DNA of 64,000 nt. It comes from Patiria pectinifera. Its lineage: Eukaryota; Echinodermata; Asteroidea; Valvatida; Asterinidae. The notes beneath the pieces are model-generated. The model had not been told where the DNA came from and searched no databases. It saw only the letters and a program-made list of their open reading frames with translations. Positions 15,001 to 30,000 of this stretch are shown here, piece by piece. Where the stretch lies: positions 12,028,001-12,092,000 of the forward strand of contig CM057141.1 in assembly GCA_029964075.1 (NCBI GenBank), written 5' to 3'. Each line of letters starts with the position of its first letter. The stretch's first letter is position 1. Made by a program: the position numbers and the translations under genes.

Positions 15001-18000
15001 GAGAGTGCTATATTACAGGGACAAAGGAAAGCACAATGTATTGTCCTCGGGAGTATAGTAAACAAGAGTGTGTGCACGCACATGTGCATGCGGGGTATGT
15101 CCCGGTACGCACTGTTTGTCATCAGCTAAACTAAGGCAGCATCGAGCGGTGGGAGATTTGCAAAGAATAATTCAACAGAAGCTGAGAACTAGAAAGGTTG
15201 TAAATACCTTGCAAGCAACCAAGATGCCATTAAAATTCTGCGAGCGTATCATCCGGACTAGAAGAATCTACCGACAGATTTTGAGACACTGGAAAAGCTT
15301 ACACTGGCTGGCATTTTGTCAAAGTTTTAAATTAACGTTATGTGGAGGTGATGAAAGCAGATGGCGATTATTACTAGACAGCGTTGTGTAATTTCTTTCT
15401 TTCAGATCATGTCAGCCTGATAAATAATAATACAGGATGGCTGTATTGGAGGGATACATGTACATTTCAGGAATATATTGCACTTATTATAACAATATTG
15501 TTATAGGCATAGCTCGTGCAATATATTCTTGTATCCCCCTCGAAGCCTTCAAAATTATATCATTATTTAAGTAGGTTAAAAAACAATCATTTTTCTTTTC
15601 TAGTTCAAGCTCCTTTTATTAAAGCCATTTGACATCGGTATGTCATGCGTACATATGTACTGTATAAAACAATAAAGTTTCGCTTCTCGCAAAAATCCAG
15701 CAAACAGGTTAATTAATATATCATTTCATCTATAATGACCGCGTCGATTGTTCAAACAGAGACAGCTTGGTACAATTACATTGTAAACATGTACATTCTC
15801 ACGAAAACATCCAGTTCTTGGACTTGAAACAGCGTTCTATATTGGTATGCTGTTTAACTTTATAATTTGTCACTGTTGGCATCTGTTACCTATTTCCCTA
15901 GATTGAGAGTCTGACTAACATGTACACATGTACTTGAACAGTGCAGTCATCTGAGAACTGAAGAAAGGGAAGTTTCCAAAAATGTTTGTAAAAACAAGCA
16001 TGGCAGACCTGAACTCCTCATCAGTTGATGTGTGTGAGGCAGACGCAGACACAGTGTATAAAGGCACGGTGCTGGAGATCACATGGATGAGTATACTGGC
16101 GGCATTTGGGATTCCAGGTAACGCGCTTATCCTTCGAGTGTATTGGATGAAGAAGCACAAAACCACTACGCACATCTTGATAATGGGGCTGGCAGTAGCC
16201 GACCTCATGGCCAGCATCACATTAATTGGCTTCATCATGAGAATCGGCCTGATTCTCGCCGGCAAACAAGTTCCTGAAAAATGGTCCTACATTCCAATAG
16301 GACTGAATGACGCTTTGATGGGAGTCACTGTCGGAATCACTGCATGTATCGCGGCGGATCGCTACGACTGCGTATGCCGTCCACAAAAGCGCTGGTTCAA
16401 CCCTCGTCGCGCTAAGATAATTCTTCTTGTAGTGGTGGTTACAGCTGTTGCTGCTGAGGCTCCTCATTTAGTTTGCATTATCATCCAGTCTTGTGCAGTG
16501 ACAACAATATACAGCATGGCCATCCAAGGTGCAGGCTTTGTGTTGGCACTGCTGATGATAGGTCTCTGTTACGGCAAGGTTTACGCGACCATCCGGCGCC
16601 ATGTTCGAGTTGGCATCTCCAATTCAACTCACCGAGCATCTCATGATTGCCCTGCAGGCGCAAATGCTACCAGTCGGTTACGGATCGAGGAAATGACGCC
16701 GAGGAGACTTCAGAAAAGAATAGTCTGGACTGCTTCAGATTCAAATTTGGATTCTTCTAATTGTGGGGCACTTTCTGCGTGTTCTTCAACCCAACCTCAT
16801 CCTCGGCCCAAAGCTTGTAAGACTATTTCAGGAGAATGCTCAGCGCGGGATATTGCCCATAAGCGACCAACAAACACCAAACTGCATCGAAAGACAACAA
16901 GAATGCTGTTTGTCACCAGTTTGGTGTTCATACTTACATGGCTGCCATCTTGGATCGCCCTGGCAATCCTTTATTCTGGCTCCATACAAGACAAGAATGT
17001 TGCATGTGTGCTGTTGAATTTGGTGTCATATACCTATCTCACGAATAACGTGTTAAATCCTCTGATTTATGGGCTTGCAAACAGATGCTTTAGGGATGAC
17101 TGCAAGAGGGAACTGCACAAACTATACACTCTCTGCCGCTGTTGAATAGTACTGTATGAACGTTGTGATCATTTTGAATCCCTTAATCAGAAATATTGTT
17201 TTCCTCTGTATATTTATTTTTATCTTCAAGCAAAATTGAATCCTTGATCCTGATTGGTCGATCCATGGCAACAAACTGTGCTGCATTATCCAGTATACAA
17301 GGTTCATACCGCACTCCGCTTATCGCGTTATTCAAAGATGCACACGCCATTCCCGCTGCACGCATGTGTAATAGGATAATCATTGAGAAGTTCATGTACA
17401 GCCGCTACTACAGCGTGCTTGTCCATTAATTCAAGTCAAGTTTGCTTGAAAAAAAACTTGTTATGCCACTCGTGCTCGTGAAATATGGAAAAAGTAGTGC
17501 GTCTGCGTACTACATTCGGCCTTTGGCCTCTTGGCATGTGGGACATAAACACACTGCATCATTCCATGTTCCACTTGTGCTTGTGAGATAAATAGTATTA
17601 TATAACCGACACACAGGTCCTTGTTATTTGATTGGTGGAACTCACATCACATGACATTCACCCCATTCACGCCAGGGCTCAAAAAGTCCCATTCGCCTAT
17701 GGGGAATGGGAAATACTATTGAACAATTAGGATCGATGCTTGTTCCATGACGGGGTACTTGTGTACAAATGCATGCTGGTGTGCGCGTTCAGCGTTGCAC
17801 GTAGCGTTCCAAAGAGCCAGCGCTACAGAGTTGGGTTCAAACATTTTCGCGAAGGGGTGGTTTGGAAGAAAGAAACACATTTTCCACCAATTTTGTATTG
17901 AAATAAAAGATCAAGTATATCAAATGACAAGGAATATATATGTCAGTTACATGTATATAAAACAAATATTGAGTGGCTTTAAATTGTGAAATGGGAGGAA

Positions 18001-21000
18001 TATTATCGCTTGGTAAAATCTGGACTTTTCCAGTTCACTCGGCGAGACCAGATCTTACTCAATGTTTGTATAATAACAGGTACATGTACCTACATGTACC
18101 ATATAGCGCTTTTAACTAATGTTGTATTGGTCGCAAGCGTCGCTTGCCTAGCTGGCGGCGCGTTGAGTCTCGTACACAGGACAGAGGCTCATACACAGGA
18201 CAGAATAACATCTTCACTCAAGTGTGCTATTTTTCAGACTGCCCTTGTGTCTGTGTGGGCGAGCCGCACAGCCAAGGACACGTCTGAGTGGTTTATTGCG
18301 TAATATACTACACTAAGATCAAAGCACTCTACATTACCCCCTGGGCCCAATTTCATAGAGCTGCTTAAGCAGAAAATTTGCTTAAGAACGAAAAAACATT
18401 GCTTAGTAAAATTAGGTTACCAGCCAAAACTCCATGTGATGTACATTGCTTGTGACTGGTATTTAGCTGTTGTTTACTTAGCATAACAATCGCATGGAGT
18501 TTTGGCCGGTAACCTGATTTTATTAAGCAAGACGTTTTTGTGCTTAAGCACATTTTGTGCTTAAGCAGCTCTATGAAATTGGCCCAAGCCTTATCATTTC
18601 AAATACACTCTTGGCTCCTTGGCCAGGGGAATGTACAGCTCGATGATGTCATTTCAGCGCAGTGAAGGATTATTAAAGCCATTCTTCTTCATTTACTCCA
18701 CAGATATGTCACTTTGTACTTCTATTTCTGCTCTTCATCAATCACCACATTAAAAACTGAAATTAGAGCAGATCCTGCCCAGTCTGCACGGTATTTGATA
18801 ATCAATAAGATTATTGGGGACCTCTCGGGAATTGGGGACCCTATTGTTCAACGTCCCCTATTGAATGCTGAAACAAACTCACACACATCCCTGTAATCTC
18901 TTTGTACTTAACTTTTTAGCAACAGCTATCATTGGTTTTGTACATGAATTTCAAGTGTGGACATATTGTTTGTGCCCCAACAGCTCTCTTTTGTCCTAGG
19001 TCCACGATTGCCGGTGTTTACATACATGTACTCACACACACACACATTTGTTTATGATGTAAATCGAGTATTTTCTTTTGTTCCTCTTCCTTTTTCCTTT
19101 GTTTGTACTTGAACTTTTTCGCAAAAGCTCTCATTGGGTTTGTACACGTTTTCCATCCGAGCAGTCCTCGATTCAGTTTCTGTCCTCGATTCATCGATGA
19201 TGTTGCACATGTGTGTCCTCGATTTACATGTATACCATAAACACGCACACGCATGTACACTTGTGTTAAAAAAAAAAAAATTCTTATTCATATTTGCTTT
19301 TTATTATCAGTTCAGTAATGTATCATCCAAATCCAAACTGAAACTACTGTAATCCAGAGTCAATTTGACAAAGTACAGTGTACAGATCAAGTTGAAGTAA
19401 ATTAAGTCCTAGGCCGACCGAAATGGGACAATGAAGCGACATGTCCTTTATTCATTAACTCTAATAACTCCAAGGGGAGGTCAATCCATTATGTTTGTCC
19501 ACTGAAGTGCGTCGGAATCACATGTGCTTGCCAAGAGGTGATTTATTCTCATGAAGTGGAGTGGATGTGTACATGTACTTAACTCAGTTTACTCAGTCAC
19601 CATCAGTTAGAAGAGCCCACATTTCAAGCAAACGAAGGGGCTAGGCACACTTGACTGTACTTTGTATCATTCAAAGTGAAACAGGTGGAACAGCACTGTG
19701 TGGTTCACATGTTCTCTTCCCTTCGTGACGACTTGTCTGATATGACATATCTGCTTGTTTTGTTAGAATAAACATTTGTACAGGTAGCAACAATATCGAT
19801 ACTTGAATTCATTCCTTTTCTTTTAAATGCAGCCTACAATGATGTATGGATTACAATACTTATATAGTTTTGGTTTGTAGTAACTCTGTGCGGTAATAAC
19901 TACTGTTGCTCAGTAGATTTAGTTCTGGAACTGTTTTGCTTAGTTCAAAAAGAACTTGTCCTGCTTATTTCTACTTTCGCTAAGTACATTGGAAGGTGGT
20001 GGGACTTCTTGCAATTATCTTCACTGAGGCTGAGTGAGACAAGATTAGTCTCCACGTTTTGACCAGCCTGCTCTAGTCATCATCAGGAGACTAAGGAGAT
20101 GCTGCTCCTTAAGTAGGCTGTGCTAGGATCAGACATGCAACTGGGAAGTCACCCCCAAAAAAGAAGAAATTCACATCTTTCCAAGACTTTGTACAATGTT
20201 TTTCTATTTTCAATGGCACACATGGGAAATGAAAAAAAGAGGAAATCAGCTGATCCGAGGAAAAGTTGCATGTCCGTAGGATTGGGAGTGTGAATGGGAA
20301 GTGATGTGATTGGTGCTCGTGTTTGCTGGATTCTGATTGGTTGTCTGCTGGGCATTGTGTTTGAGTGGAATGCCCGTTGTGTGTGGCTGTGAGTGTCCTG
20401 CTGGCTTAGGTGTGTCAGTTGGCTGTGAGCCCTGAGTGTTGCGACAAGGTAGTAGTGAACGCCATATGTTGCTTATAAAATAGCACATATTGCCTATTTA
20501 AAAACAATAACTCTGAACTTCCAATTTGGAAAAGGTGCAGATCGTTAAAATGAAGGAACATTTCTTTATATGAGCTTGGATTTGGAATGGGAACCAACAC
20601 TTATTTGAGCAGCACATTCCTGATTATCCGCGTAGATGTCAACTTCATTTTTACAATGTAGGCCCAGGGATTGACTTCACATTTTGCTGCAATATCCCTA
20701 CCAGTGTACAGAGTGAAGACAACGGGAACTACATGTAATCATGGAGAATTCAACTATGGACAACGACAACTTCAAATACAATTTCTCTGATATGAATGAG
20801 GAGGAAGACGCCTGGGTAAACATAAATCCATACTTGGTGATGGAAATAGTTCTCTGTGCCGTAGTGTTTGTGTTTGGAACTCTTGGTAATAGTCTAATCC
20901 TGCGCGTGTACTGGATGAAGAGATGTAAGACCACTACCCACATCCTGATCATGGCACTGGCCTCAGCTGATTTAATGGTCTGCCTGACCCAGCCATTCTA

Positions 21001-24000
21001 CATCACCGAAGCCAGTTTCGCTCTCGCCGGAAAACAATTCTATTCGGAAAAGGTGTACATAGTCGTCAATGTAACCAATATGTTGGCCGCTGTGTCTGTA
21101 GAAATCACGGCCGTCATTGCAGTCGATCGATATGACTGCGTGTGCCGTCCGCAAAAGCGCTGGTTCAACCCTCGTCGGGTTAGAAAAGTGATTGTCACTG
21201 TGGCCGTTCTTTCAATGTTTTCTGAGGTTCCAGACATGTTGCGTAATATTTTCAACATAGAAGTGACTGAGATATTAGCACGGATAATCCAAATTGGAGG
21301 ATTTGCTACGGCTTTGTTACTGATCACCGTATGCTACAGCATGGTTTACATGAGGATTCGGCGACATGTTAAAGTCGGTATTTGGTCCAGACAGGACCAA
21401 GGCACTTTCGGAACAGACAGAAATACCAAACCCTCCCCTGGCAATACTCCCGCCATTAAAATGAATGACATCGTTCATCAACCAGCTCTTCCTGTGCCCG
21501 TAACAGAAAGAACTCTTTCTGGTGAGTCGACAAACAGCTCAGCAGTGAGACCAACAAACAAACATGTGGGATGGAACAACCGAGCAAGCACGCTGCTATC
21601 ACACACATCTGCTGGGAAGTCGCCAAACAACGCATTGCTTCAGAGAAAGACGACACGAATGCTCTTTGTCACGAGCCTAGTGTTCATACTAACATGGTTG
21701 CCGTCTTGGACCAGTATAGCCTTAGGTCTGACTGTGTTCAGTGAGTCAAAGGACAAGAACCTCTCAGACATCCTCAATTATTATATACCTACAACCTGCT
21801 ACATCAATAACGCAGTCAATCCCCTGATTTACAGTCTGTCAAACAGACGATTCAGAGACGAGTGTAAGAAAGAACTGCATAAGATGTCAAATCTTTGTTC
21901 AGTTTAAACAGAACGAAGATAAGTTCCTCCATTTTCAGTATTGGGTCATACCCTTCACGGACGTAATTTATAAGCACTGTTTGAAGGGAAAATACAACAT
22001 TTGCAAACATCAAAAAATAAAACTACCAAATCATTTTGAATACCTTGCTGGACTGTAAGTGAATGACAGTGTAAAGCATCCTGTAAAATCATGGCACCTG
22101 GTATACTGTCATTTTCAAGAAAAGTGGTATTTTTGTATCAATTTCCAACGCTGATCGGCCGATCAGCAATATTGGCCCCAATTGACCATCGCACTTGTTT
22201 GCAATCGATTACAAACCTATGAACGGGTACGAGCCAGCTAGACTGGTTCCCTGACCTTACAATTCCCCAATGTATGTAAACTGCTCTGTTTCTTCTTATA
22301 TGGAGTCAGGGAACCAGACAACAGGAAAATGATTGTTTTTCTTGGTTTTTATAGCATTTTCGAACCCAAAACCTCAAAAAAGACAGCGTAACTCTATTTG
22401 CTATATATTTCCAACCCCCAATTCCATCCATTTCTGAAAATTACAGCAAAAGCAAATGATGTATATTCCCTTTAACATAATTTTATAGGCCGATACTCTG
22501 TGCTTAAAAAAAATTACATCTTTTTAACATGTTTAAGTAAACTTTCTTCAATTACATAAGATTTGAAACTTTGCATGGTGTTAGTGTATACTATTGCTAG
22601 TGAGCTTGCAGTAGCACCATGTGGAATAGTCTCTTTTGAGAAGAAGTCTGGTTCTGAAAAGAACCGGTTGGTTGTACTTTTTTGAAAGTTGGGGCTTACT
22701 TGTTTCATGAAACAACTCAATTTCATGTCCTGTATATATTTTCTGTAGAGAAGAGAGTAGATTTATAATGTAAATTTATGCTGAGAGTGTACATGTATTA
22801 TACATGTGCTATTTGAACACCATTGTCACTTAAACTATGTCCTATTAGTATTAGAGGATTACTTTAATAATCTTACTTAAAGCTATAGTCCATCATTTGC
22901 AGCCATCTGAAAAAGTAACTGGCGTATTATTGTTGAAAAACATACTTGGTTGAAAGATAGTAAGTGGACTAAACTCCCTGTGAAATTAATCTTTCTGGAA
23001 AGCTATCATTTTGAAGTAATCAACGATAGAAGGCCTTTCCAACGGTGCGTCTTAAGACGCACCGTAGGAAAATTTTTATTAGTTTCGTTTTCTTATTCGG
23101 CGCAGCGCGCGCAAGCATTGGCACAACGCGCGGTTGCTATAATTCGTCGGATCAGTGCGCGACATCGCGTATAGCTGCAATTTAAAACAATTCAAAACAT
23201 GATTCAGCAACTTTTGATTAGAAATTGAGATCCTAGAATGCTGTTTTTCTCGGAATATACAGCTGAAGCTGAGCTGAAACTTCATCAGGTTAGTTGTTCA
23301 GTATCCTTCATTAGATTTTGAACACTTTTGTTGCTTCAAACGAACAAAATGCACAAATTACAAATGATGGGACTATATCTTTAATTCATCCTTTTTAGTG
23401 TTTAACTGTAGTGTTCATCCCAAAATGAACAAGTATACTTTACCGTTAGATTGTGATTATTATCATTTAAGAGTAAACTGCAAGTAGTCTGGGGTATAGG
23501 TTGTACCCTGGGAAAGATACTGTATATGACTTGCTTCTCACTATCTGGATGGGAAAACAGTGTTCAGGAACACATGTACATATAGATTATAGACGCTGCC
23601 TGCATGTACATGTACACTGTAATCAAATGTAATTAAACCTAGCGAAATTAAGCATGGGATAGGCTTTCATCTTCAAACAAGAAATACTGGGAAATCCACA
23701 TGGTCCAATATTAATCTTAAATTAAGCAAAGAAAAGTAACAGCACCCGATTTCATCAAACTCTTCGTAATTTAAGATGCATCGCAGCGATGCGACGCGTC
23801 GTATCTCTACGATGCGTCGCAGCTGCAAAGCATCCTGCGATCCATTTCACAAAACACGTCGTAAATGCGACGCATCGTAGGTGTATTTATAGCACAACTC
23901 GGTGACTGTTTTATGTATTTAGTCAGCGTACAGTAAATAGTCGTCTGATATTCAACAAAGAGTCGTCGGATCTCAGCTCGAAATTTGTTAAAACGTAAAA

Positions 24001-27000
24001 CAAAATGGCGGCCATGCGATGCAATTTTGATGGAAAACAAGCTCTCATTGGACTGTATAGCTACTTTGAAATTTCAACTCTAATATTCCGGTCAAATTCA
24101 TAATTATTCAATGAATTTTCTATTTACAACTTTACACACGTTGCCTCGGTATTATAATCTCGTTAATGTAATGTTTATGGCATAAAACTCGCTTAGAAAT
24201 GACTCTTCTTATTTTGCGACGACCACTAGACACGTCTTAACTTGCAGCGTGTTTTAAGCCGTCGTCAAGGAACTTACGACGCATTCAACACATCGCAACT
24301 TTCGTGAAACGGAAGATACGACGCGTCGTGAGCTGCGACGTGTTACACGTCGTAATTCGAGTTGCGACGCGTCGCAGCGCTTCGTGAAATCGGGTGCAGG
24401 AACGTGACTCAAAATCTGTAACTTGTGGTATATCTTACATACACTCCTCTGACCAAGCTAACCAGCCTTTTTTAAGGGAATGTACAACATTTCCTTTTGC
24501 TGTAATATTCAGAAATAATTGGATTTGGAGGAATAGTATGTTAAAGCAAATATTGTTACACTGCCTTGTTTCACGTTTTTGGTTCGTAGATGGTGCAAAA
24601 ACCAAGAAAACCAATCCTGTTCTTGAAGTCTGGTTCCCTGACCCCATTTAAGATGAAACAAACCAATTTATAGACGTTGGGAAATTATAAGGTCAGAGAA
24701 TCAGTCTAGCTGGCTTGTACCCCTTCACAGGTGTGTAATCAATTGCAAAGAAAATGGGAAATAATAAATATGAAAAATTAGGAGCAGATTTTGAAAAAAA
24801 AAGCCAGTTTTCTCCATTGCTGGTCAGCCGACCAGCGTTAGAAATCGATACAAAAATACCACTTTACTTAAAAATTTCAGTACACCAGGAGCCATGATTG
24901 TACGGGATGCTTTAGACTGTCATACCCTAACAGTCCAGTAAAGAATTTCGTTGCAATTTGATCATTTTGTTTTTTAGTGTTTGCAAATGTTGTATCTTAA
25001 TTTAGCCTCTGGCTACAAACACAATGATTAGTAAACCAGAATAATGATAATAATAATAATAATCTTCCCTTTAAAAAGATTATTTTATTAAAAAGAATAC
25101 ACCTAGCACAAATAGAAACTAGGCATTTTTACAATCATCCTTGTCTGGATGTTTCGTGGTAAACAAAAAATATCCAAAATGAACACTTCATCACGGAAAC
25201 TTTCCAGTTCAATATGATACCTCACTTTGGAACACTGTGTAAGAAATAATGAGAGCGCAAGCGCTGAAGCTCCTGAAACCCCAAAACTAAAAGTTGCACT
25301 TAGCGAGATTTTCAACGGGCATTGCAACATACAAATGGATGCAATGCTGCAGGCCCCGCATTCAATTGTGTGTTGCAATGCCTATTGAAAATCTCGCTAG
25401 GTGCAACTTTTAGTTCTGCGGTTTCAGGTGCTTCAGCGCTTGCACTCTCGTTATTTCTAATACACAATGTTCCCAACTGAGGAATCGATTTGAACCGGAA
25501 AGTTCTGTGACAAAACATGTATTTCAAATTCACCGAGAAATGTCCAAACGAGGGTAATTATGAAAACCGCTTAGTTTCTTTGAAAGGCAAATAAAATAAA
25601 AGAAACTGTACTAACTTCCACTGATTGGAGTTCATAGCACCAAACACGATAAGGTCCCCATCTTCAAGGTTTGTGTCGCTGCCAATGCCCATCTTCCTCC
25701 CATTTCTCAATGAGCCAAACTTGGAGGAGTCAATCAAGGTAAGGACAGGCTTTATTTCAGGTTTACTCTAAGAAGAAAAAGGAAATAAAAAAAAACCAAC
25801 AAAGAAATATCATCACAGGACCATATTTATCTCTCGGTTTGAGTCAACACCTTTTTCTGAATCAACATTTTGAAATTGGAGTTTTAAATTTGACGGTAAA
25901 TTTAAACAAGCAAGCAAAACATGGAGGAGAATATTATTTGGCCAATGCTCAAAGTCCAGAAATGGGTTGTGGAATGGACAGTCGCTTTGTTTTGGAAAGG
26001 AATTGATAAACTTGTGCAAGAAAATCAAACTGCCCAACAGTGACAAAAAGGGGGCACCAAAACAGAGCAAATGATAAGCCAGTTTGGTATTCCAAAATAG
26101 TCTGGTGCACAACAAGTTTCGACATTTTTTTTCAGGATAACCGCGACGGATAAATGCACACAAAGCTATGGGGAATTTGGAACCAAATCTGCCCTCTGTG
26201 TAATTTTTCGTGCAATCGAAAAGAAACTTTGGTTCGCACAAACGCTTTGACACACAAGACACCTACATTATGTAAAAACACTTCGCTGTCCAAACGTGTT
26301 TTTTGCAAAATGTTACTTCAAAACAAGACGGTCTCTTCAGTTTTGCTGGTACCCCACTATGCTTTTGCATGCATACCATGAAATGTGATGCGATCAAGTT
26401 ACATGAGTCGTTTGTCGACCCTGGTCAAAAAAAAAAAAAAATTATTACAGATTTCAAAAGAGCACAATCTCAACATTACTGCTGTGACAACCGCATGCTG
26501 ATACCATCTTTAGCTCAAAAATTATGAAAAGTCGGAACACCAAGAGATGTGATGAAGTGATGCGATGAAGTGGCCCTATTTTGGCCTGTATCTCCACATA
26601 AAAATTCCCGACAAACGACTCATTTAGCTTGATCGCATCACAGATGTTTATCCTGAAAAAAAAAATTCCTCAAATGTTGACGTGCACATGCGCAGTTGGA
26701 ATACCGAACAGGCTTATTGTTTGTCTCAATTAAATTACAGGCCTGCAAGCAGTAGCTGTGGCATATACTTCTGGGTTGGGTAGAAGGAGACAACATTTGT
26801 TTCTAATTTGTCTATAAAAAAGTGACCTCAATTTGTTTGTATCTTGAAAAAAGTGTTAGAAATGGAGTGTGCTACTGCTGGTTGTGAGTCGGAGCTTTGA
26901 ATTCTTAAAAAGAAATGACAACATGTTGAGAAGGTACAAGTTCTCCCATCCTGCCATGAAGGAATGAACCTGCTGGCTCCTTGACACAATGTTCCCTCTC

Positions 27001-30000
27001 TAAGATGATGAGACACAAACATAAGCAGCCAAACCAGCTACATAGCACTGACAGGCAGAAAACAAGCAGGCCACATGGGTTACAGAAACTCATCAATGTT
27101 TACCAAACCTGAGCAAACTCGATCGGAAATCTCTTGGAAGCTGCGGGCCAACAAATTCGTGTTCATGCACGAGTCACGTGATTGTGCCATGTAATTTGTG
27201 GAAGGTGTAGTGTTTTGAGTAAAACAAGTAGATTTTTTACCCCATGGTGACCTTTGACCCCAGTTTGGTCATGTGACATGTTGGGGCTGAGCCACTGATA
27301 CTTTTTAAAAAGTTTGGTTGAAATCGGTCAAAATATGTAGCAGCAATAGACAATGTCAATGTCTGTTACTAACTAACTACCCGTACATGTAACTAGCGGA
27401 CTAACGGAGAGACATGATGATTTGTTGAGCTGCTATCCAGCAGTTTAAAAAAAGGTTTCATTTCTGCAACATACCAGGCTGGCATCGGAATACGTCACAG
27501 TCAGCGTTGCATGTTTACGACTCACGGAGCTATCGTTTAGAACCAGAATCTTACAATCTGAAGAAAAAATAATCAATTTGAATTAATCTTCTACTAGAAA
27601 TTACACGGTTGGAAGGGGGGATTTACCCAACACAATTTGGGAAGAAGTCTATACATGGACATTACTAATTTTTCCCTGCAGTGACGTATCAGCCTGAAAG
27701 TCAAATTTAGCAGGGAAAATATTGAAGCATCTACCGAGAAAACAATTAGAATTTTTCAGACCAGTCTCATAGGGTTTTTTGCACACAGGGTGTCAAGTGA
27801 TGTCCAGGTGTGGAACTCTTTCCAACAAATTTACCGTTGATGCATGGTTTTAACCAGGTCCGCATAGTGTGTGCCACATGCAAGCAGGCTGTGTGCTAAG
27901 AGCACATTCAGCACGTTGATCATTATGCGTGGCTAACCCCCTCCCTTTCCCCCCTCCCTTTTTGTTGTCATCATGGGGGGGGGGGGATGGGGGTGCCTCG
28001 CCCGTAGTAATGGCAAGATATTTAAACTTTCCCCGTATTACTCACCAAATAATTTGAAAATGCATATATTCCTGCATTGTTAGAGAAATCCGGACTAAGT
28101 TGTGGGGACTTTCTTCTCCCTTCACGGCATCTTTCATCCCCACAATAACTATCGCTCAGCATGTGTGAGTAGGTGTCTTTGGCTGAAGAGAAACTGCCAT
28201 TATCAGTAATGCCAGATAGGCAAATCGTCACACCTACGTACCTTTACGACCAACTGTGTAATTCTGTCCCTCCAGGAGGTAGAAACTATCACCTGCAGCA
28301 ACATATCAGAGAGAGTAAAAAAAACAAAATTTTGAACAGACTTTCTTTTCATATTTTCAGAGTTGTTTGACTGTGAAGCCATACTGCGAGGGTTTAATCT
28401 TTGCTTGGTGGGACAGTCTGCACTTGATGCACAAAGAAATTCTGAGATTTAAATGTCTGAGCCTGATCACTGCAAGGCTAGTGATCACCCTAACCATGCT
28501 CAATGCAACAAGATTCTTCATAATTCAAAGGATCAAAATCAGCAAGCAGGCACGACCCAAAAATTACACGCACGACATGATAAAGAATAGTGAAGAGTAT
28601 GTTTGTTTTGTAATGTTTTGTAATGCCTTATTAATGCTTTTGACATGATCTGTTTGTCTTCATGTCCGAATGAATGTTAAAGCTAAACTGAAACAAAGTA
28701 TTTCGATTCAGGTTCAACAATACCACACCCACAATAACCACAGTAGGATTATAAATGCCTAAGAAAACCTGAGAAAACGTTAATCAATTCTGGTTCTGAA
28801 TATAAGCTACTTTGGCATTACAACCATGATAGCTGCGAGTGTGCACATCAGTTGACAACGATTAGAGTCTGTGGATGAACAGCTTGCCACACGCGTTTAA
28901 AATCATAGCACGGTAACAACCAAATCAAAGAAAAGTTCGTGTTTTGAAGTAGATGCAAAATGTTGATTCCACTTTTGTACATTTCAAACAAAAACATGAA
29001 AACTTTCACCATGTTCATGCCTTAAAGCATGTTAAATTATAAAGGCATGAAAGGACACGTTTTGTTCATATCATTTGTTAGCTTGAGTAACTACAGCTCA
29101 TATAGTCATTGGGAATTTGACATGTCAAATTCCCGATGAGCATATGATGAGAGCTGAGTGAAGTGCATTTTTTTTGGTTTGAAGCAACAAAAGTGGGGAT
29201 TACAGTCGTTTTACTAGTTCTGGATAGCAAACATCGTTCAGGCTGCTTTCGGCTCAACTACTCCACGAATTCAAGACATTGGTAAGCAAGTTGACCTTGA
29301 GTGATGGAGATACTACACATTTTTTTTTCAAATTAAAACTCTTTTTATTTGACTTTACGATGTCAAAAGTACCAATGCCATTTTTCCTAGTTCCAGATCG
29401 GTTAATCAGTTCTAAATCAATCAAAAACTGCTTCGCACGAAAACAAAATCACGGGAGAAAATACATTTTTCAGCCAGAACCACCCGAATCAAGCACATTT
29501 TCTGATAAATTATTATTTAATTTTCCAAAAATAGTTCATTCAAGAGACTTTCCAGCAAATTTTTAAAAGAGAATTAACGTAAATGATTTTGAAACCAGCC
29601 AATTGCAGACGCCTAGTTCTGATAGTTGTAGAGATCCTTGGCAGGTTGCCATAGAGCACCTCATTCCTGACTTTGTCTAGTCCAACTCACGTCTAGAGCC
29701 ATCCTCAGCATGCGAGTATAAGAGGCATCGAGTTGAGCCTCTTGCCTTGTTGTTAGGGTCCATGCCTCAGAGCCGTAGAGTAGGATGGACTCCACAGATG
29801 CACGGAATAGAGCTCGTTTGAGTTCATCCAGCATCATAGACCCCCAGATCTTCTTGAGGCTTTGGCAAGCCTTCTAAGCCTGTGCTTTCCATACTCAGAT
29901 GTCCTTGTCTGTTGAGCTGATGTAGGAGCCCAGGTATATGAATTCTTCTCTCACTGCTAGGGTAGTGCTGTCATTGGTGTTGATTTTCACATCCCCAGTG

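Noticed and set aside
15068-15391. 107-residue frame upstream of the first GPCR
   Set aside because: No recognisable domain, Cys-rich start from GTGTGCACGCACATG-type simple sequence, and no splice or homology support.
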